A DNA stretch of 64,000 bases from Leptolyngbya sp. NIES-3755 (GCA_001548435.1 AP017308.1:3729030-3793029); one strand, 5' to 3'. Positions 20,232 through 29,289 are shown, counted from the first letter of the stretch. Numbers and translations: made by a program. Notes: generated from the letters alone by a model not told the origin.

Positions 20232-20735
20232 TTACAGTCCAGTCTCAGGGTCAATCACGCCTTCCTGAGTCGGATCAACGCCCATCGGTGCAACATAATC
20301 TCTAAAGAACGTAATCTGTTGCTCGAATTCCATTTGTTTCACTCGATCGAGCAATCCCCGTGCCTCTTCTTCCAATTCATATCCTGCTGGCATCGGAATG
20401 ATCGTCTGATTGTCCATTCCTTGCGCCAACAAATACCAAACCAGCAATTTCGTCGTATCGCCCAATGCGCCATATTCGCGAGTCAATTGCGTATTTCGAC
20501 GCGCAACCAAATCCCGCTGCACGTTCAACTGTTCTTCCTGAGGCAGTTCTTTGATTTGATTAAAAATTCCTTCCGCGATCGCAGGCGACACTGTACTTGC
20601 ACCAGGAGCCGCTGGCGTGATCGAACTCCCCATTTCCCTATAAATAAACCAGAACAAAGCCAGTTGAGTATCTACATCTAGCTGCTGAAACGCTTCGATT
20701 AAATCATTTGCTGTACCGGAAGTTGTATAAGTCAT
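20232..20735 (-). CDS. helical carotenoid protein (orange carotenoid protein N-domain homologue)
   Basis: A free-standing homologue of the N-terminal, carotenoid-binding domain of the orange carotenoid protein. Family members bind a keto-carotenoid and quench singlet oxygen, and some quench phycobilisome excitation. The 167-aa protein has the all-helical OCP-N pattern: QLALFWFIYREMG, SSITPAAPGA, a central Asn/Arg-rich helix (DLVARRNTQLTREYG), KLLVWYLLAQGMD and PMPAGYELEEEA, then QITFFRDYVAPMG. It stops where OCP would continue into the NTF2-like C-terminal domain, so this is an HCP and not a truncated OCP. No C-terminal-domain homologue or fluorescence recovery protein gene is nearby. The HCP clade (1-9) is not assigned. 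Confidence 0.9.
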   Translation of the reverse strand: MTYTTSGTANDLIEAFQQLDVDTQLALFWFIYREMGSSITPAAPGASTVSPAIAEGIFNQIKELPQEEQLNVQRDLVARRNTQLTREYGALGDTTKLLVWYLLAQGMDNQTIIPMPAGYELEEEARGLLDRVKQMEFEQQITFFRDYVAPMGVDPTQEGVIDPETGL

Positions 20736-20936
20736 AAAAAAATTCCCATTCGACTCCCAAACCGTATCAAAAGAGTCTTTCTCGATCGACTTGCTAGAGA
20801 AGGACGATCGATCCCCGCTTCAGATAGAGGCACGATTACCGTACAAACCGTAACTCACAAGCCTGAAATATTCCTCTTTCCACGCGCTACCATAAGGAAA
20901 CCGCCACTTATAGGCAATTTGTTTCAGGCAACTGCT

Positions 20937-21623
20937 ATGGAATCACCGATTAAGGCTGTTCAGTCCTCGAATTATTACGGCGATGCGTCCTATCGCACGC
21001 CCCCACCTGATTTGGCATCATTGATGCTGAAAGAGCGCATCGTTTATCTTGGCGGACCGCTGCACTCGATCGATGAATATCGCAGAAACCCCAACCAAGA
21101 TTACACTCGCTTGATCATTGCACAGTTGCTATACCTGCAATTTGATGATCCCGAAAAGCCGATCTTTTTCTATATCAATTCCACCGGAACTTCTTGGGAA
21201 GGGGAAACGATCGGGTTTGAAACTGAAGCGTTTGCTGTATGCGATACGCTGAGTTACATTAAGCCTCCAGTCCATACGATTTGTATCGGCCAAGCTGTAG
21301 GAACAGCAGCGATGATTCTCTCGGCAGGAACAAAAGGTTTCCGGGCGAGTTTGCCTCACGCCACGATCGTATTAAATCAGCCGAAATCCGGGACACGCGG
21401 ACAGGCGACGGATATCCAAATCCGAGCAAAAGAGGTTCTAGAAAACCGTGCGGCGATTCTCGACATTCTTTCTAAAAACACTGGACAAACGATCGAGAAA
21501 ATTGTCAAAGACACCGATCGCACGTTCTACATGACTCCGCAAGAAGCGAAAGAATACGGGTTAATCGATCGTGTTCTCGAAAGTACGAAGCAACTCCCGA
21601 AACCTGTTGCGGCTTTAACCTAA
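20937..21623 (+). CDS. clpR: Clp protease proteolytic-subunit-like protein ClpR (catalytically inactive)
   Basis: A non-catalytic ClpP paralogue of the cyanobacterial ClpR type, expected to form a mixed ring with ClpP3 that works with a Clp ATPase. The 228-aa protein keeps the ClpP fold ([51 protein letters not shown]). All three triad positions are changed: Ser to Gly in GQAVGTAAM, His to Asn in TIVLNQP, and Asp to Thr in KDTDRTFYM. The start at ATG 20937 gives the MESPIKAVQ N-terminus usual in ClpR. An upstream TTG at 20919 is unlikely. It is the first of three clp genes spaced 16-18 bases apart. Confidence 0.9.
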   Translation: MESPIKAVQSSNYYGDASYRTPPPDLASLMLKERIVYLGGPLHSIDEYRRNPNQDYTRLIIAQLLYLQFDDPEKPIFFYINSTGTSWEGETIGFETEAFAVCDTLSYIKPPVHTICIGQAVGTAAMILSAGTKGFRASLPHATIVLNQPKSGTRGQATDIQIRAKEVLENRAAILDILSKNTGQTIEKIVKDTDRTFYMTPQEAKEYGLIDRVLESTKQLPKPVAALT

Positions 21624-21641
21624 TTCACCCCTCACCGCCTT

Positions 21642-22271
21642 ATGCAAGTTCCTTACCGCGTTCCCGGTAGTCAATATGTGCAGTGGGTCGATATCTACAC
21701 CCGCATGGCATTCGAGCGTATTGTCTTTCTCGATGGTGAAATTGATGACAATACTGCGAATGGGATTGTCGCCCTCCTGCTGTATCTCAATTCAGAAGAT
21801 GCGACTAAGCCGATCTACGTGTACATCAATTCTTATGGTGAACGGATGGGAGGCGGCGTGTCTTCGTTAGCGGCAAGCATGGCGATCTACGACACGATGC
21901 AGTACATCAAAGCGCCAGTTCATACGATTTGTATGGGTGTGGCGGCGAGTAGTGCTGTGATGCTGTTGTCTTCGGGCACAAAGGGATCGCGCCTGAGTTT
22001 GCCGAATGCGGAGCTTGTTCTGTCACCCCAGTATGGTCGATCGAGAGGTCAAGCAACCGATATTCAAGTCGATGCTCAGAAAGTTCTCGCCGATCGTCGT
22101 ACATTTCTAGAAATTCTGTCGTCCAATACGGGGCACAGCATTGAGAAATTAGAGAAAGATCTCGATCGACGTTTTTATCTCACCGCTGAAGAAGCGAAAG
22201 CTTATGGACTCATCGATCGGGTTCTCACCAGCACCAAAGAGCTACCGAAACAACTTCCCGCCCTCGTTTAA
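21642..22271 (+). CDS. second inactive ClpP paralogue (ClpR-like)
   Basis: A 209-aa ClpP-fold protein in the middle of the clp cluster. It retains the nucleophile Ser (MGVAASSAVM) but has Ser in place of the catalytic His (LVLSPQYG) and Arg in place of the catalytic Asp (KDLDRRFYL), so it should be proteolytically dead. It carries an insertion after the first strand motif (YINSYGERMGGGVSSLA). The N-terminus (MQVPYRVPGSQY) resembles its downstream ClpP neighbour more than the upstream ClpR, which suggests a separate duplication. It probably joins the same heteromeric core. Confidence 0.88.
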   Translation: MQVPYRVPGSQYVQWVDIYTRMAFERIVFLDGEIDDNTANGIVALLLYLNSEDATKPIYVYINSYGERMGGGVSSLAASMAIYDTMQYIKAPVHTICMGVAASSAVMLLSSGTKGSRLSLPNAELVLSPQYGRSRGQATDIQVDAQKVLADRRTFLEILSSNTGHSIEKLEKDLDRRFYLTAEEAKAYGLIDRVLTSTKELPKQLPALV

Positions 22272-22287
22272 TTAAGAGTTTTGTCTT

Positions 22288-22881
22288 ATGCCAATTGGAA
22301 CTCCGAAAGTCCCGTATCGCTTACCGGGTAGCTCGTATGAGCAATGGATCGATATCTATCAGCGTCTCAGCCTAGAGCGCATCATTTTCTTAAGCCAAGA
22401 TGTCGATGACAATATCGCGAATCAGATCGTGGCAATCATGCTCTATCTCGATTCCGAAGATCCGACCAAGCCAATTCAGTTGTATATCAATTCTCCCGGT
22501 GGCTCGGTCACTGCGGGAATGGCGATCTACGACACAATGCAGCACATTAAGTCTGAAGTGATCACGATTTGCGTCGGGCTTGCCGCTTCGATGGGAGCAT
22601 TTCTCCTCGCTGCTGGCAGTAAAGGAAAGCGGGTTGCCCTTCCCCATTCACGGATCATGATTCACCAGCCGTTGGGTGGAACTGGAAGACAACAAGCAAC
22701 CGACATTGAGATCGAAGCTCGTGAGATCATTCGGATGCGCCATCAGTTGAATGGAATGCTGTCAGACCGCACCGGGCAGCCGCTTGAGAAGATCGAAAAA
22801 GATACCGATCGAGATTACTTCATGTCCGCCGCTGAAGCGAAAGAGTATGGATTGATCGATCGCGTCATCGAAACTGTCTAA
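22288..22881 (+). CDS. clpP: ATP-dependent Clp protease proteolytic subunit (active)
   Basis: The catalytic ClpP serine peptidase of the cluster, 197 aa, corresponding to the cyanobacterial ClpP3 position next to ClpR. The triad is intact: Ser in GLAASMGAF, His in IMIHQPLGG and Asp in DTDRDYFM. It degrades proteins unfolded by a ClpC/ClpX-type ATPase in the cytoplasm. It begins 16 bases after the preceding gene and is followed by a strong terminator at 22908, so the three genes form one transcript. Confidence 0.95.
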   Translation: MPIGTPKVPYRLPGSSYEQWIDIYQRLSLERIIFLSQDVDDNIANQIVAIMLYLDSEDPTKPIQLYINSPGGSVTAGMAIYDTMQHIKSEVITICVGLAASMGAFLLAAGSKGKRVALPHSRIMIHQPLGGTGRQQATDIEIEAREIIRMRHQLNGMLSDRTGQPLEKIEKDTDRDYFMSAAEAKEYGLIDRVIETV

Positions 22882-22907
22882 TCGTCACACCAATTTGATA
22901 AAGAAGT

Positions 22908-22938
22908 GGCAGAATGCAATAAGTTCTGCCCTTTTTTT
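22908..22938 (+). terminator. intrinsic terminator of the clp operon
   Basis: GGCAGAA (22908-22914) and TTCTGCC (22924-22930) form a 7-bp stem followed by CTTTTTTT. It ends only 6 bases before the next ATG at 22945, which rules out the longer upstream start for that gene. Confidence 0.9.
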
Positions 22939-22944
22939 GTATCT

Positions 22945-23553
22945 ATGAACATCGCTGATTCTTACCGCTTGTTAGGGCTAAGGACAGGAGCAACCCACGA
23001 AGACATTAAAGCCGCATATCGGAAACTCGCACGTCAACTGCATCCCGACTTGAATCCGGGCGACGATCGAGCCAAAGATCGCTTCATTCGCATCACGGAA
23101 GCGTACCAGTTTCTGATGGGGATCGTTCCTGCTGAACCGGAACAAGCACCAGAATCACAAAAGCCAGAAGAACCAAAATCGACAGAACCTCCGAAAGTCA
23201 AGATTAAAGTGACTCATTCGCCAGAGGCTCCGGAGCTTTCTTTGGTCGATCGACATCTTTTGCAGGCTTCTTACGAACAATTACAAGATTTATTCAAGCT
23301 CAAACGATTTCCTCGTGCTGTTGCTCTCGTAGAAGGATTAGCCCAGCGCTTTCCCGATCACCCCGATGTGCGTCAATGGCAGGCAATTACTTATCACCGT
23401 TGGGGACAGCATTTGATCGGTGAGCATGATTATGAAAAAGCTCGATCATATCTGAAAAAGGCTCTCCGCACTGATCCCCACAATCGACGGCTTTGGGCAG
23501 AAATTGAACAGGATTTTCGTAGGTTGGAAGAAAAAATTTATCGAAGACGCTGA
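22945..23553 (+). CDS. DnaJ-domain protein with C-terminal TPR-like region
   Basis: A 202-aa J-domain co-chaperone that should stimulate an Hsp70 ATPase. The J domain occupies residues 1-60 (SYRLLGLRTGATHEDIKAAY) with the essential HPD in QLHPDLNPGDD. A charged Pro/Glu-rich linker follows (~65-95), then helical repeats resembling TPR (LFKLKRFPRAVALVEGL, YEKARSYLKKALRTDP). It lacks the Gly/Phe and zinc-finger parts of true DnaJ. The start at ATG 22945 is forced by the clp terminator. It lies directly behind the clp genes, which may reflect a shared protein quality-control role. Confidence 0.85.
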   Translation: MNIADSYRLLGLRTGATHEDIKAAYRKLARQLHPDLNPGDDRAKDRFIRITEAYQFLMGIVPAEPEQAPESQKPEEPKSTEPPKVKIKVTHSPEAPELSLVDRHLLQASYEQLQDLFKLKRFPRAVALVEGLAQRFPDHPDVRQWQAITYHRWGQHLIGEHDYEKARSYLKKALRTDPHNRRLWAEIEQDFRRLEEKIYRRR

Positions 23554-23616
23554 TTGGGTTTCAGGTGGAAATTAGGTGGATCAGCAATCGACTTTTGGTA
23601 TACGATGGAAGTATAG

Positions 23617-23648
23617 AACTACATCGAGGGGCATACCTCTGCGTAGTT
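23617..23648 (+). other. hairpin downstream of the DnaJ gene
   Basis: AACTAC (23617-23622) pairs with GTAGTT (23643-23648), and the inner GAGG pairs with CCTC, followed by TTGACG. It lies 64 bases past the DnaJ gene stop and about 195 bases before the kinase gene. It could be a weak terminator or part of a leader RNA. Confidence 0.35.
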
Positions 23649-23842
23649 TTGACGAATTTCTGACTCTTTTAACAAGGTTGCTTAATTCTTTAAGTCCGAG
23701 ATTGACAGTAAAGCTGGATAACAACTCTACGGTTCTTCAACCATTGCCAATCTGATCTTGATCAGAAGTAACCAAGTGTTCCCAGGTGCAATTGCTAAAT
23801 GATCTGTATGTTGATCCATTTGAAAGCAACGGGGTTTTCTGA

Positions 23843-24295
23843 GTGATTGCGATGTCTCCTCGTCCGGCTGGACGCAATTGGAATACGGTCAGCTTTCCAT
23901 CAACGCTGTATCTCATTCCGATTCTTGACCTTCTTCTATCGAAAGTTCCCAGTCGCTGGAAGGCAGAAGTTCGATTGGGATTACAAGAAGCTCTCGTCAA
24001 TGCCGCCAAACACGGAAATTGCCTCGATCCGGGTAAGAAAGTTTTAATTCAATTCTCAATGGTCGCGGATGAATATTGGTGGATTATATCAGACCAGGGA
24101 CCTGGCTTCGATGCACCAGAATGTTGCTGCCTAGAAGAAATAGAGGCGCATCTTCCTTGTAATGAGGGTGAATCTGGGCGAGGATTGTACATTCTGTACC
24201 AAGTATTTGATCAGGTTGAATGGAACCGCGACGGGACAGAACTTAGACTGTGTAAGCAAGTTCGCAATCCTGCTCGATTGCCATTAGTAGTTTAG
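23843..24295 (+). CDS. RsbW-like anti-sigma factor / serine-threonine kinase (HATPase_c_2)
   Basis: A 150-aa single-domain GHKL ATPase of the anti-sigma regulatory factor family, which phosphorylates an anti-sigma antagonist or binds a sigma factor in partner-switching circuits. The N box is LQEALVNAAKHGN, the G1 box SDQGPGFD and the G2 box GESGRGLYIL. The GTG at 23843 gives the family-typical N-terminus (MIAMSPRPAGRNW). ATG 23852 is the alternative. No STAS-domain partner is adjacent. Confidence 0.87.
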   Translation: MIAMSPRPAGRNWNTVSFPSTLYLIPILDLLLSKVPSRWKAEVRLGLQEALVNAAKHGNCLDPGKKVLIQFSMVADEYWWIISDQGPGFDAPECCCLEEIEAHLPCNEGESGRGLYILYQVFDQVEWNRDGTELRLCKQVRNPARLPLVV

Positions 24296-24446
24296 TACTA
24301 CTTTTCTCTCACGTCAATCTTTCTATTTGAAATTATTGATCTCGTTTTTCAGTAGGGATCAAGCGTTGCGAGATCTGAAACGAAACTGCATCATTGCGGC
24401 AAAATTTTGTTATCTTGGCAGAGCAGATTGCCCGTAGTCCTGAAGA

Positions 24447-24644
24447 ATGAAAACAAAACGGTTAGAGTTATTTCTGTTAGCTGGTTGCTCGTGTTTGATT
24501 ACGCTGTTGGCACAACCGATTGCAGGTGCGATCGCGTCTCCCCCAACTTTGCCAAATCTCCAAGCACCAAGACCCGCAACCGGAGCTTTTTGCCCAATTA
24601 AATCTGAGTCTGAATACCTAAGCACTAAACGGGCTAACGGCTAG
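24447..24644 (+). CDS. possible small secreted peptide
   Basis: A 65-aa frame with a convincing signal peptide (MKTKRLELFLLAGCSCLITL, with LAGC or CSC near residue 15) and a short Pro-rich mature part. I do not recognise it. Its 3' end overlaps the convergent membrane-protein gene by 11 bases. It may be real or a remnant; the coding evidence is only the signal peptide. Confidence 0.35.
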   Translation: MKTKRLELFLLAGCSCLITLLAQPIAGAIASPPTLPNLQAPRPATGAFCPIKSESEYLSTKRANG

Positions 24645-25104
24645 GTTTGAAGCGTTCAATGGCTTCAAGAATTAAGCAAGAAACTAACCCCGTTACAAGA
24701 ATCCAAGCACCATGAGTGAGATGTCCTTGCCAGAGAAACAAAACGGCAAATGCACCGATCCCGCTCATGGTAATGAGAAAGAGCGATCGTAGTGTTTTTC
24801 GATTCTTTCTCCACCAAATCAATGTAAGACTTTGCATCATCACATAGACAATCAAGCTGATTAGGCTAACCAATCCTCCCAGGTATAGGAAGAGTCCGGG
24901 GAGCTTTGTGGGAATTGCGATCGCTTGAAAAATCACACCGGGTAAGAACATCAACATTACAGACAGAATGTTCAGGTAGTTGATTGCGCCGAAGGTTTGA
25001 TCCTGGACGATTGGGGTGAAAAAGCCGATCGTTAACAGCATTAAATTAATCAGCCGCCAGATTGTTCTCATTGCAGAAGAGCGGCGAGGAGCGAGTTTGC
25101 TCAT
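24634..25104 (-). CDS. hypothetical membrane protein
   Basis: A 156-aa integral membrane protein with about five helices (INLMLLTIGFFTPIV, ILSVMLMFLPGVIFQAIAI, LYLGGLVSLISLIVYVM, SGIGAFAVLFLW, ILVTGLVSCLILEAI). I do not recognise the family. The frame stays open back to 25524, but that part overlaps the upstream glycosidase-like gene in another frame and looks non-coding. MSKLAPRRSSAM at 25104 is the best start, with another ATG at 25071. Confidence 0.6.
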   Translation of the reverse strand: MSKLAPRRSSAMRTIWRLINLMLLTIGFFTPIVQDQTFGAINYLNILSVMLMFLPGVIFQAIAIPTKLPGLFLYLGGLVSLISLIVYVMMQSLTLIWWRKNRKTLRSLFLITMSGIGAFAVLFLWQGHLTHGAWILVTGLVSCLILEAIERFKPSR

Positions 25105-25171
25105 GAACACGGGCACAAAAAAACTTACTGTTTCAGGATAACCACTGTCATGAGTCACTGCCTTCAGAAAC

Positions 25172-26254
25172 TCAAGATTCGAGCAATTGACGCATTCCAA
25201 GCCACCATTGCTCACGTCCTTGTCTGCGATGCCAGTACCAATATTCACAGCCCCATAATAGAACGGGATCAAAGCCAATTTCTTGAACTCGATCGACGAT
25301 TCCCAATGCCTGAACTGGAGATGAACTCGGATACTCAGTTTGGGCGACCGGAACCAGTTCATTATGCTCCCAAGGTTCTGCTTGTGCTTCTGCAATCCAA
25401 CCTTCTTTCCCCCAGCGTTTGAGTTCCGATCGCCAAGCTTTGAGCTTTTTCCAATATTGTGGTTGTGCTTCGAGATAATTCGCGCCATGTGGCACTTTGG
25501 TATAGACATTAAACCCGATCGCATCCGCTAACCAAAGACTTGCTCTAAATGCTTGATTGTCTTCTTCGCCCTGTCCATCTGGAAGTGTAATTGCATTCGT
25601 TAAAAGGATTTTTTGATCTGATCGAGCATGAGATCGCACCAGTTTTACTTCTTGTTTTACGAATGATTCACTGAGCGATCGACCATGCGTAATCTCGATC
25701 GTTGTAAACGGCTCATTCTCAACTTGCCAGTACTTGATCGCTGGAGCAGTTTTTGTATGACTCACCACACGATCAAGCATTGTTAATGTTAAATCTGCGA
25801 TCGCAGGATCTCGATCCATGACTCGCGCCGTTTTCGTATCGTATTTCGATCGCATCCAGTCAGGGAAATGAAACTCTGGATATCGTGGCACTTTCATTCC
25901 AACTGCCAAAGTGACTTTGATCCCACGTCGATCGCTTTCTTCGAGGAGCCAATCGATCGTGCTGAAGTCAAACTGATTGGGTCTCGGTTGGAGTTCATGC
26001 CAGTATGCACAGAGTCGTAAGCGATCGAAGCCTAAATCGCAGATTTCCCGGAATGCGTCACGATAATCCAGCCCAAGATACCAGCACTGTAACTGACTAA
26101 ACGTTGTGCCGAGGTTCGATCGCTTAGAAGGAATCAGATTGGGCAAAGTGATGCTTGCTCCTGCGCTGGTTGCCATCAGATTGAGAAAGCCGAAAGTCGA
26201 AAGGGTGGTGAATTGTCTGCGAGTTAGATTTCGGGAAGCTCGATGAGATTTCAT
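25172..26254 (-). CDS. Tat-exported TIM-barrel glycoside hydrolase-like protein
   Basis: A 360-aa protein with an N-terminal twin-arginine signal (RNLTRRQFTTLS, then a hydrophobic stretch). The body is a clan-A-like (beta/alpha)8 barrel: DLGFDRLRLCAYWHELQP near residue 75, the acid/base Glu in YWQVENEPF and a second Glu in WIAEAQAEPW, the spacing expected for a retaining glycosidase. It probably cleaves an extracellular or periplasmic polysaccharide. The GH family is unassigned (GH42/GH5/GH10-like). An ATG ten codons upstream (26284) is less likely, because 26254 places the Arg pair correctly. Confidence 0.75.
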   Translation of the reverse strand: MKSHRASRNLTRRQFTTLSTFGFLNLMATSAGASITLPNLIPSKRSNLGTTFSQLQCWYLGLDYRDAFREICDLGFDRLRLCAYWHELQPRPNQFDFSTIDWLLEESDRRGIKVTLAVGMKVPRYPEFHFPDWMRSKYDTKTARVMDRDPAIADLTLTMLDRVVSHTKTAPAIKYWQVENEPFTTIEITHGRSLSESFVKQEVKLVRSHARSDQKILLTNAITLPDGQGEEDNQAFRASLWLADAIGFNVYTKVPHGANYLEAQPQYWKKLKAWRSELKRWGKEGWIAEAQAEPWEHNELVPVAQTEYPSSSPVQALGIVDRVQEIGFDPVLLWGCEYWYWHRRQGREQWWLGMRQLLES

Positions 26255-26459
26255 GAATCGTAAGTATGATAACGAACTCAGCACTACACCCGAATGGTTT
26301 TGAAAAATATGGCAATGACTTCGAGATCGCTTCCGTCAACGTGAAGAATGAAGGAATGCGATCGCGATTGATCACAGGAATATTTTGTCAAAGAAAACTC
26401 AGGAGAAGCAAGTATATTATGATACTTGGTCCGAAAAATGGACTAAATTTCTAAACAGT

Positions 26460-26487
26460 AAAAAGCAGAGAGATTTTGTCCCTCTGC
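26460..26487 (-). terminator. intrinsic terminator of mreBCD
   Basis: On the minus strand GCAGAG...CTCTGC form a 6-bp stem (26465-26470 with 26482-26487), followed by a run of five T. It lies 23 bases past the mreD stop. Confidence 0.75.
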
Positions 26488-26509
26488 CTCTCGATCGATC
26501 CTTAAAAAT

Positions 26510-27070
26510 CTAGGTCTGTTCTGGAATTGCCATTCTTTCCCACCAGCGATTCAGTGGAAAGTAAACGACAGGTGCCCACAAGCTACTAAGAATCGCAGAA
26601 CTTAGCGCTACGAATTGGTGATATGTCCAAATTTCGGAAAGAGAACGATCGCCAATAAAACTAAATTGAAGTGCCGTCACCGTTTCCGAAATCACTGCCA
26701 TCAAAAAGACAATCAGCGCGACAGAAATGAAGTCTTCTTGAACGTATTTTTGCTTCTGTAATTTCGCCGTTAACGCACCCACAACCATTAAACTCAGTGC
26801 ATGAGTGGGTTCTGGCGAAGTCATCCCATCCTGCAACAACCCCAGAATAAAGCCTGCCATTGCACCTTGCCAGACCACTCGCTTCACGCTCCAAGATACG
26901 ACCCAAATCAACAGCCAATTCGGGCTAATTCCAGCCAGTTCCATTCCAGGCAATCGTAGTGGTAATAGAACCAAACATAGCCATATAGAAGTAACCGTGA
27001 CCGCACCGTTGAGAATTGGACGGGCGATCGGGTAAGTATCGACAAAATTTTCGATCGCACGAAGAGTCAT
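26510..27070 (-). CDS. mreD: rod shape-determining protein MreD
   Basis: A 186-aa membrane protein with five or six helices. It is part of the elongasome that links cytoplasmic MreB filaments to peptidoglycan synthesis. Typical features are the conserved early helix (SPNWLLIWVVSWS) and the GLLQDGMT motif in the middle. Its start overlaps the mreC stop by four bases (ATGA). It is the last gene of mreB-mreC-mreD, which ends at the terminator at 26460. Confidence 0.9.
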   Translation of the reverse strand: MTLRAIENFVDTYPIARPILNGAVTVTSIWLCLVLLPLRLPGMELAGISPNWLLIWVVSWSVKRVVWQGAMAGFILGLLQDGMTSPEPTHALSLMVVGALTAKLQKQKYVQEDFISVALIVFLMAVISETVTALQFSFIGDRSLSEIWTYHQFVALSSAILSSLWAPVVYFPLNRWWERMAIPEQT

Positions 27071-27927
27071 GGGGTATCACTCGGTGATGCAGTTGAATCA
27101 GGCGAAGCATCCGGAGACACAGAAGCATCCGGTGAAGGAGCAACCGATGGAACAGGTTTTGGAGCAGCGGGTAACGGTTCTGCCAACGCGGGCGAATGCG
27201 GATAAATGATTGCCCATTCGAGGTAACTGATTGGAGCCGTTAGCTCGATCGTGGCTTCGGGAGCAGGGCTTTTCGTTAAATCGACTGATTCCACTCGTCC
27301 GATCGGAATTCCGGCTGGATACAATTGGCTGAACGAAGAAGTCGTTACAACATCGTCTTTGCGAACATCAGGAACTTTTTCAAAAAATTCCATCACAGCG
27401 CGATTTCCAGTCTTACCGCGCAGATAGCCCATAAATCGACTGCGGCTAATTGCAACCCCAACTCGGCTCGATGGATCGCTGAGCAAGAGAACGCGACTGC
27501 TACTGGGAGTCGTTTGAGTCACACGACCGACTAATCCACCCGGACTCATCACCACTGCACCTTCTTTGACTCCATCATTTGAGCCGCGTCCGAGTGTGAC
27601 TTGCTGCCACCAATGATCCGCACTGCGACCAATCACGGGCGCGGGAATTCCTTCGACTTTCTTCGATCGAGCAAGTCCCAACAGTTCTTCCAGTTTCTGG
27701 TTCTTACTCTCTAACTCGATCAATCGCTGGCGTAGTTCCGTATTTTGGATATTCGCCAACTGGTCTGGAGTCAGCGTTTTTGCCTGAAACGGACGAGTCA
27801 ACCACTGGTAAGTTTCCATCACAAAGCCAGCTTGAGTTTGACGAACCAAAAGAGCCGTCCCCAATCCCAGGGTGGCTAGAGTGAATGGAATTCCAAATCG
27901 ATCCCACCAGCGGCGCAATTCGTACAT
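27067..27927 (-). CDS. mreC: rod shape-determining protein MreC
   Basis: A 286-aa bitopic protein with one N-terminal transmembrane helix (PFTLATLGLGTALLVR), a coiled coil (NTELRQRLIELESKNQKLEELLG) and the periplasmic beta-barrel domain (APVIGRSADHWWQQVTLGRGSNDGV, GGLVGRV, LLLSDPSSRVGVAISRSR). The C-terminal 40 residues are a low-complexity Pro/Ser/Ala tail. It organises wall-synthesis enzymes along MreB. It follows mreB by about 100 bases. Confidence 0.93.
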   Translation of the reverse strand: MYELRRWWDRFGIPFTLATLGLGTALLVRQTQAGFVMETYQWLTRPFQAKTLTPDQLANIQNTELRQRLIELESKNQKLEELLGLARSKKVEGIPAPVIGRSADHWWQQVTLGRGSNDGVKEGAVVMSPGGLVGRVTQTTPSSSRVLLLSDPSSRVGVAISRSRFMGYLRGKTGNRAVMEFFEKVPDVRKDDVVTTSSFSQLYPAGIPIGRVESVDLTKSPAPEATIELTAPISYLEWAIIYPHSPALAEPLPAAPKPVPSVAPSPDASVSPDASPDSTASPSDTP

Positions 27928-28025
27928 TCAGCGTTCTCAGGCAATAGACTGCAATATCAATCCGGTCTCACGGGTTGCGAGACTATACATAGCTTCCACG
28001 CTCAGTTGCGCCCAATCAGGACAAT

Positions 28026-29063
28026 TTAGCGAGGGGGACGAGTGCTGAACACACGCTCCAGTTGCTTGAAGTTTTCTAACACACGACCTGTCCCCAGCAC
28101 AACACAACTTAGGGGATCAGCAGCAACGTGAACGACAATTCCCGTTTCATGGCTGATCAGCGTGTCGATTCCTTTGAGCAGTGCGCCGCCACCCGCCAGC
28201 ATAATTCCTCGATCGATAATATCCGCTGCAAGTTCCGGAGGAGTTCGTTCTAAAGTTCGCTTCACGGCATCGACGATGACCGACAACGGCTCTGACATAC
28301 TTTCGCGAATCTCCGGTCCTTTAATCGTCACGGTGCGCGGGAGTCCTGATAACAGGTGCAATCCGCGCACTTCCATCACATCCTCATCGGCAGCACTCGG
28401 ATAAGCAGAACCGATTTGAATTTTGATTTCTTCAGCGGTTCTTTCCCCGATCACCAGGTTGTGAACTTTTTTCATGTATTGCACGATCGCATCGCTCAAT
28501 TCATCGCCCGCCACTCGAACCGATTCGCTTAAAACCGTTCCTTGTAAACTCAGAACCGCGACTTCCGTTGTACCGCCACCGATATCGATGATCATGTTTC
28601 CGGTCGGTTCTGCTACGGGTAAACCCGCCCCGATCGCCGCCGCAACCGGTTCATCGATCAAATACACTTCCCGTGCTCCTGCTTGCGATGCCGCTTCCAT
28701 CACTGCCCGACGTTCCACACCGGTCACGCCACTCGGAATGCCAATCACTATGCGAGGAGAAACCAGAGCTTTTCCTTCGTGAACGCGCTGAATAAAGTGT
28801 TTGAGCATCAATTCCGCCGTATCGAAATCAGCGATTACCCCGTCACGTAAAGGGCGCAGTGCCACAACGTTACCTGGAGTTCGACCTAGCATCCGTTTCG
28901 CATCTTCACCGACGGCTAGGGGAACTTTTTCTGCCTGGTCGATCGCGACCACTGAAGGTTCAGAGAGAACAATTCCTTTACCGGATACGTAGACCAGGGT
29001 GTTAGCGGTACCGAGATCGATACCCATGTCCCGTGAAAGCGAGAAGCGATTGAAAAAACCCAC
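28026..29063 (-). CDS. mreB: rod shape-determining actin homologue MreB
   Basis: A 345-aa bacterial actin that polymerises under the membrane and directs lateral wall growth. It has the phosphate-1 motif [14 protein letters not shown], the phosphate-2 motif [16 protein letters not shown], and the adenosine motif [13 protein letters not shown]. Length and N-terminus are standard for the family. It heads the mreBCD operon and is divergent from ssb. Confidence 0.97.
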   Translation of the reverse strand: MGFFNRFSLSRDMGIDLGTANTLVYVSGKGIVLSEPSVVAIDQAEKVPLAVGEDAKRMLGRTPGNVVALRPLRDGVIADFDTAELMLKHFIQRVHEGKALVSPRIVIGIPSGVTGVERRAVMEAASQAGAREVYLIDEPVAAAIGAGLPVAEPTGNMIIDIGGGTTEVAVLSLQGTVLSESVRVAGDELSDAIVQYMKKVHNLVIGERTAEEIKIQIGSAYPSAADEDVMEVRGLHLLSGLPRTVTIKGPEIRESMSEPLSVIVDAVKRTLERTPPELAADIIDRGIMLAGGGALLKGIDTLISHETGIVVHVAADPLSCVVLGTGRVLENFKQLERVFSTRPPR

Positions 29064-29289
29064 TAGATTCTTGCCTCTTAAACTGCAATGAGTACGCTGA
29101 AGATCGCAATGCCACGCAAAGACGTTGATCGATAGTGGATCTTATTACAGTTTCGATGCCGAGTCTAGAGCGATCGAGAAGTTTCAAGCGGAGAAATACG
29201 GATTCAGCGGCAAGTTTAATTTTGATCTCCGATTTTACGGATAGATCGATTAATATAGAGGCGATCGATAAATTAAGTACAGGTGAACT

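Noticed and set aside
24447-24644. A fully supported secreted protein.
   Set aside because: Kept as a low-confidence feature only: apart from a signal-like N-terminus there is no other coding evidence.
25105-25524. N-terminal extension of the membrane protein at 24634.
   Set aside because: It overlaps the glycosidase-like gene in a different frame, has no domain, and the membrane part starts only after 25104.
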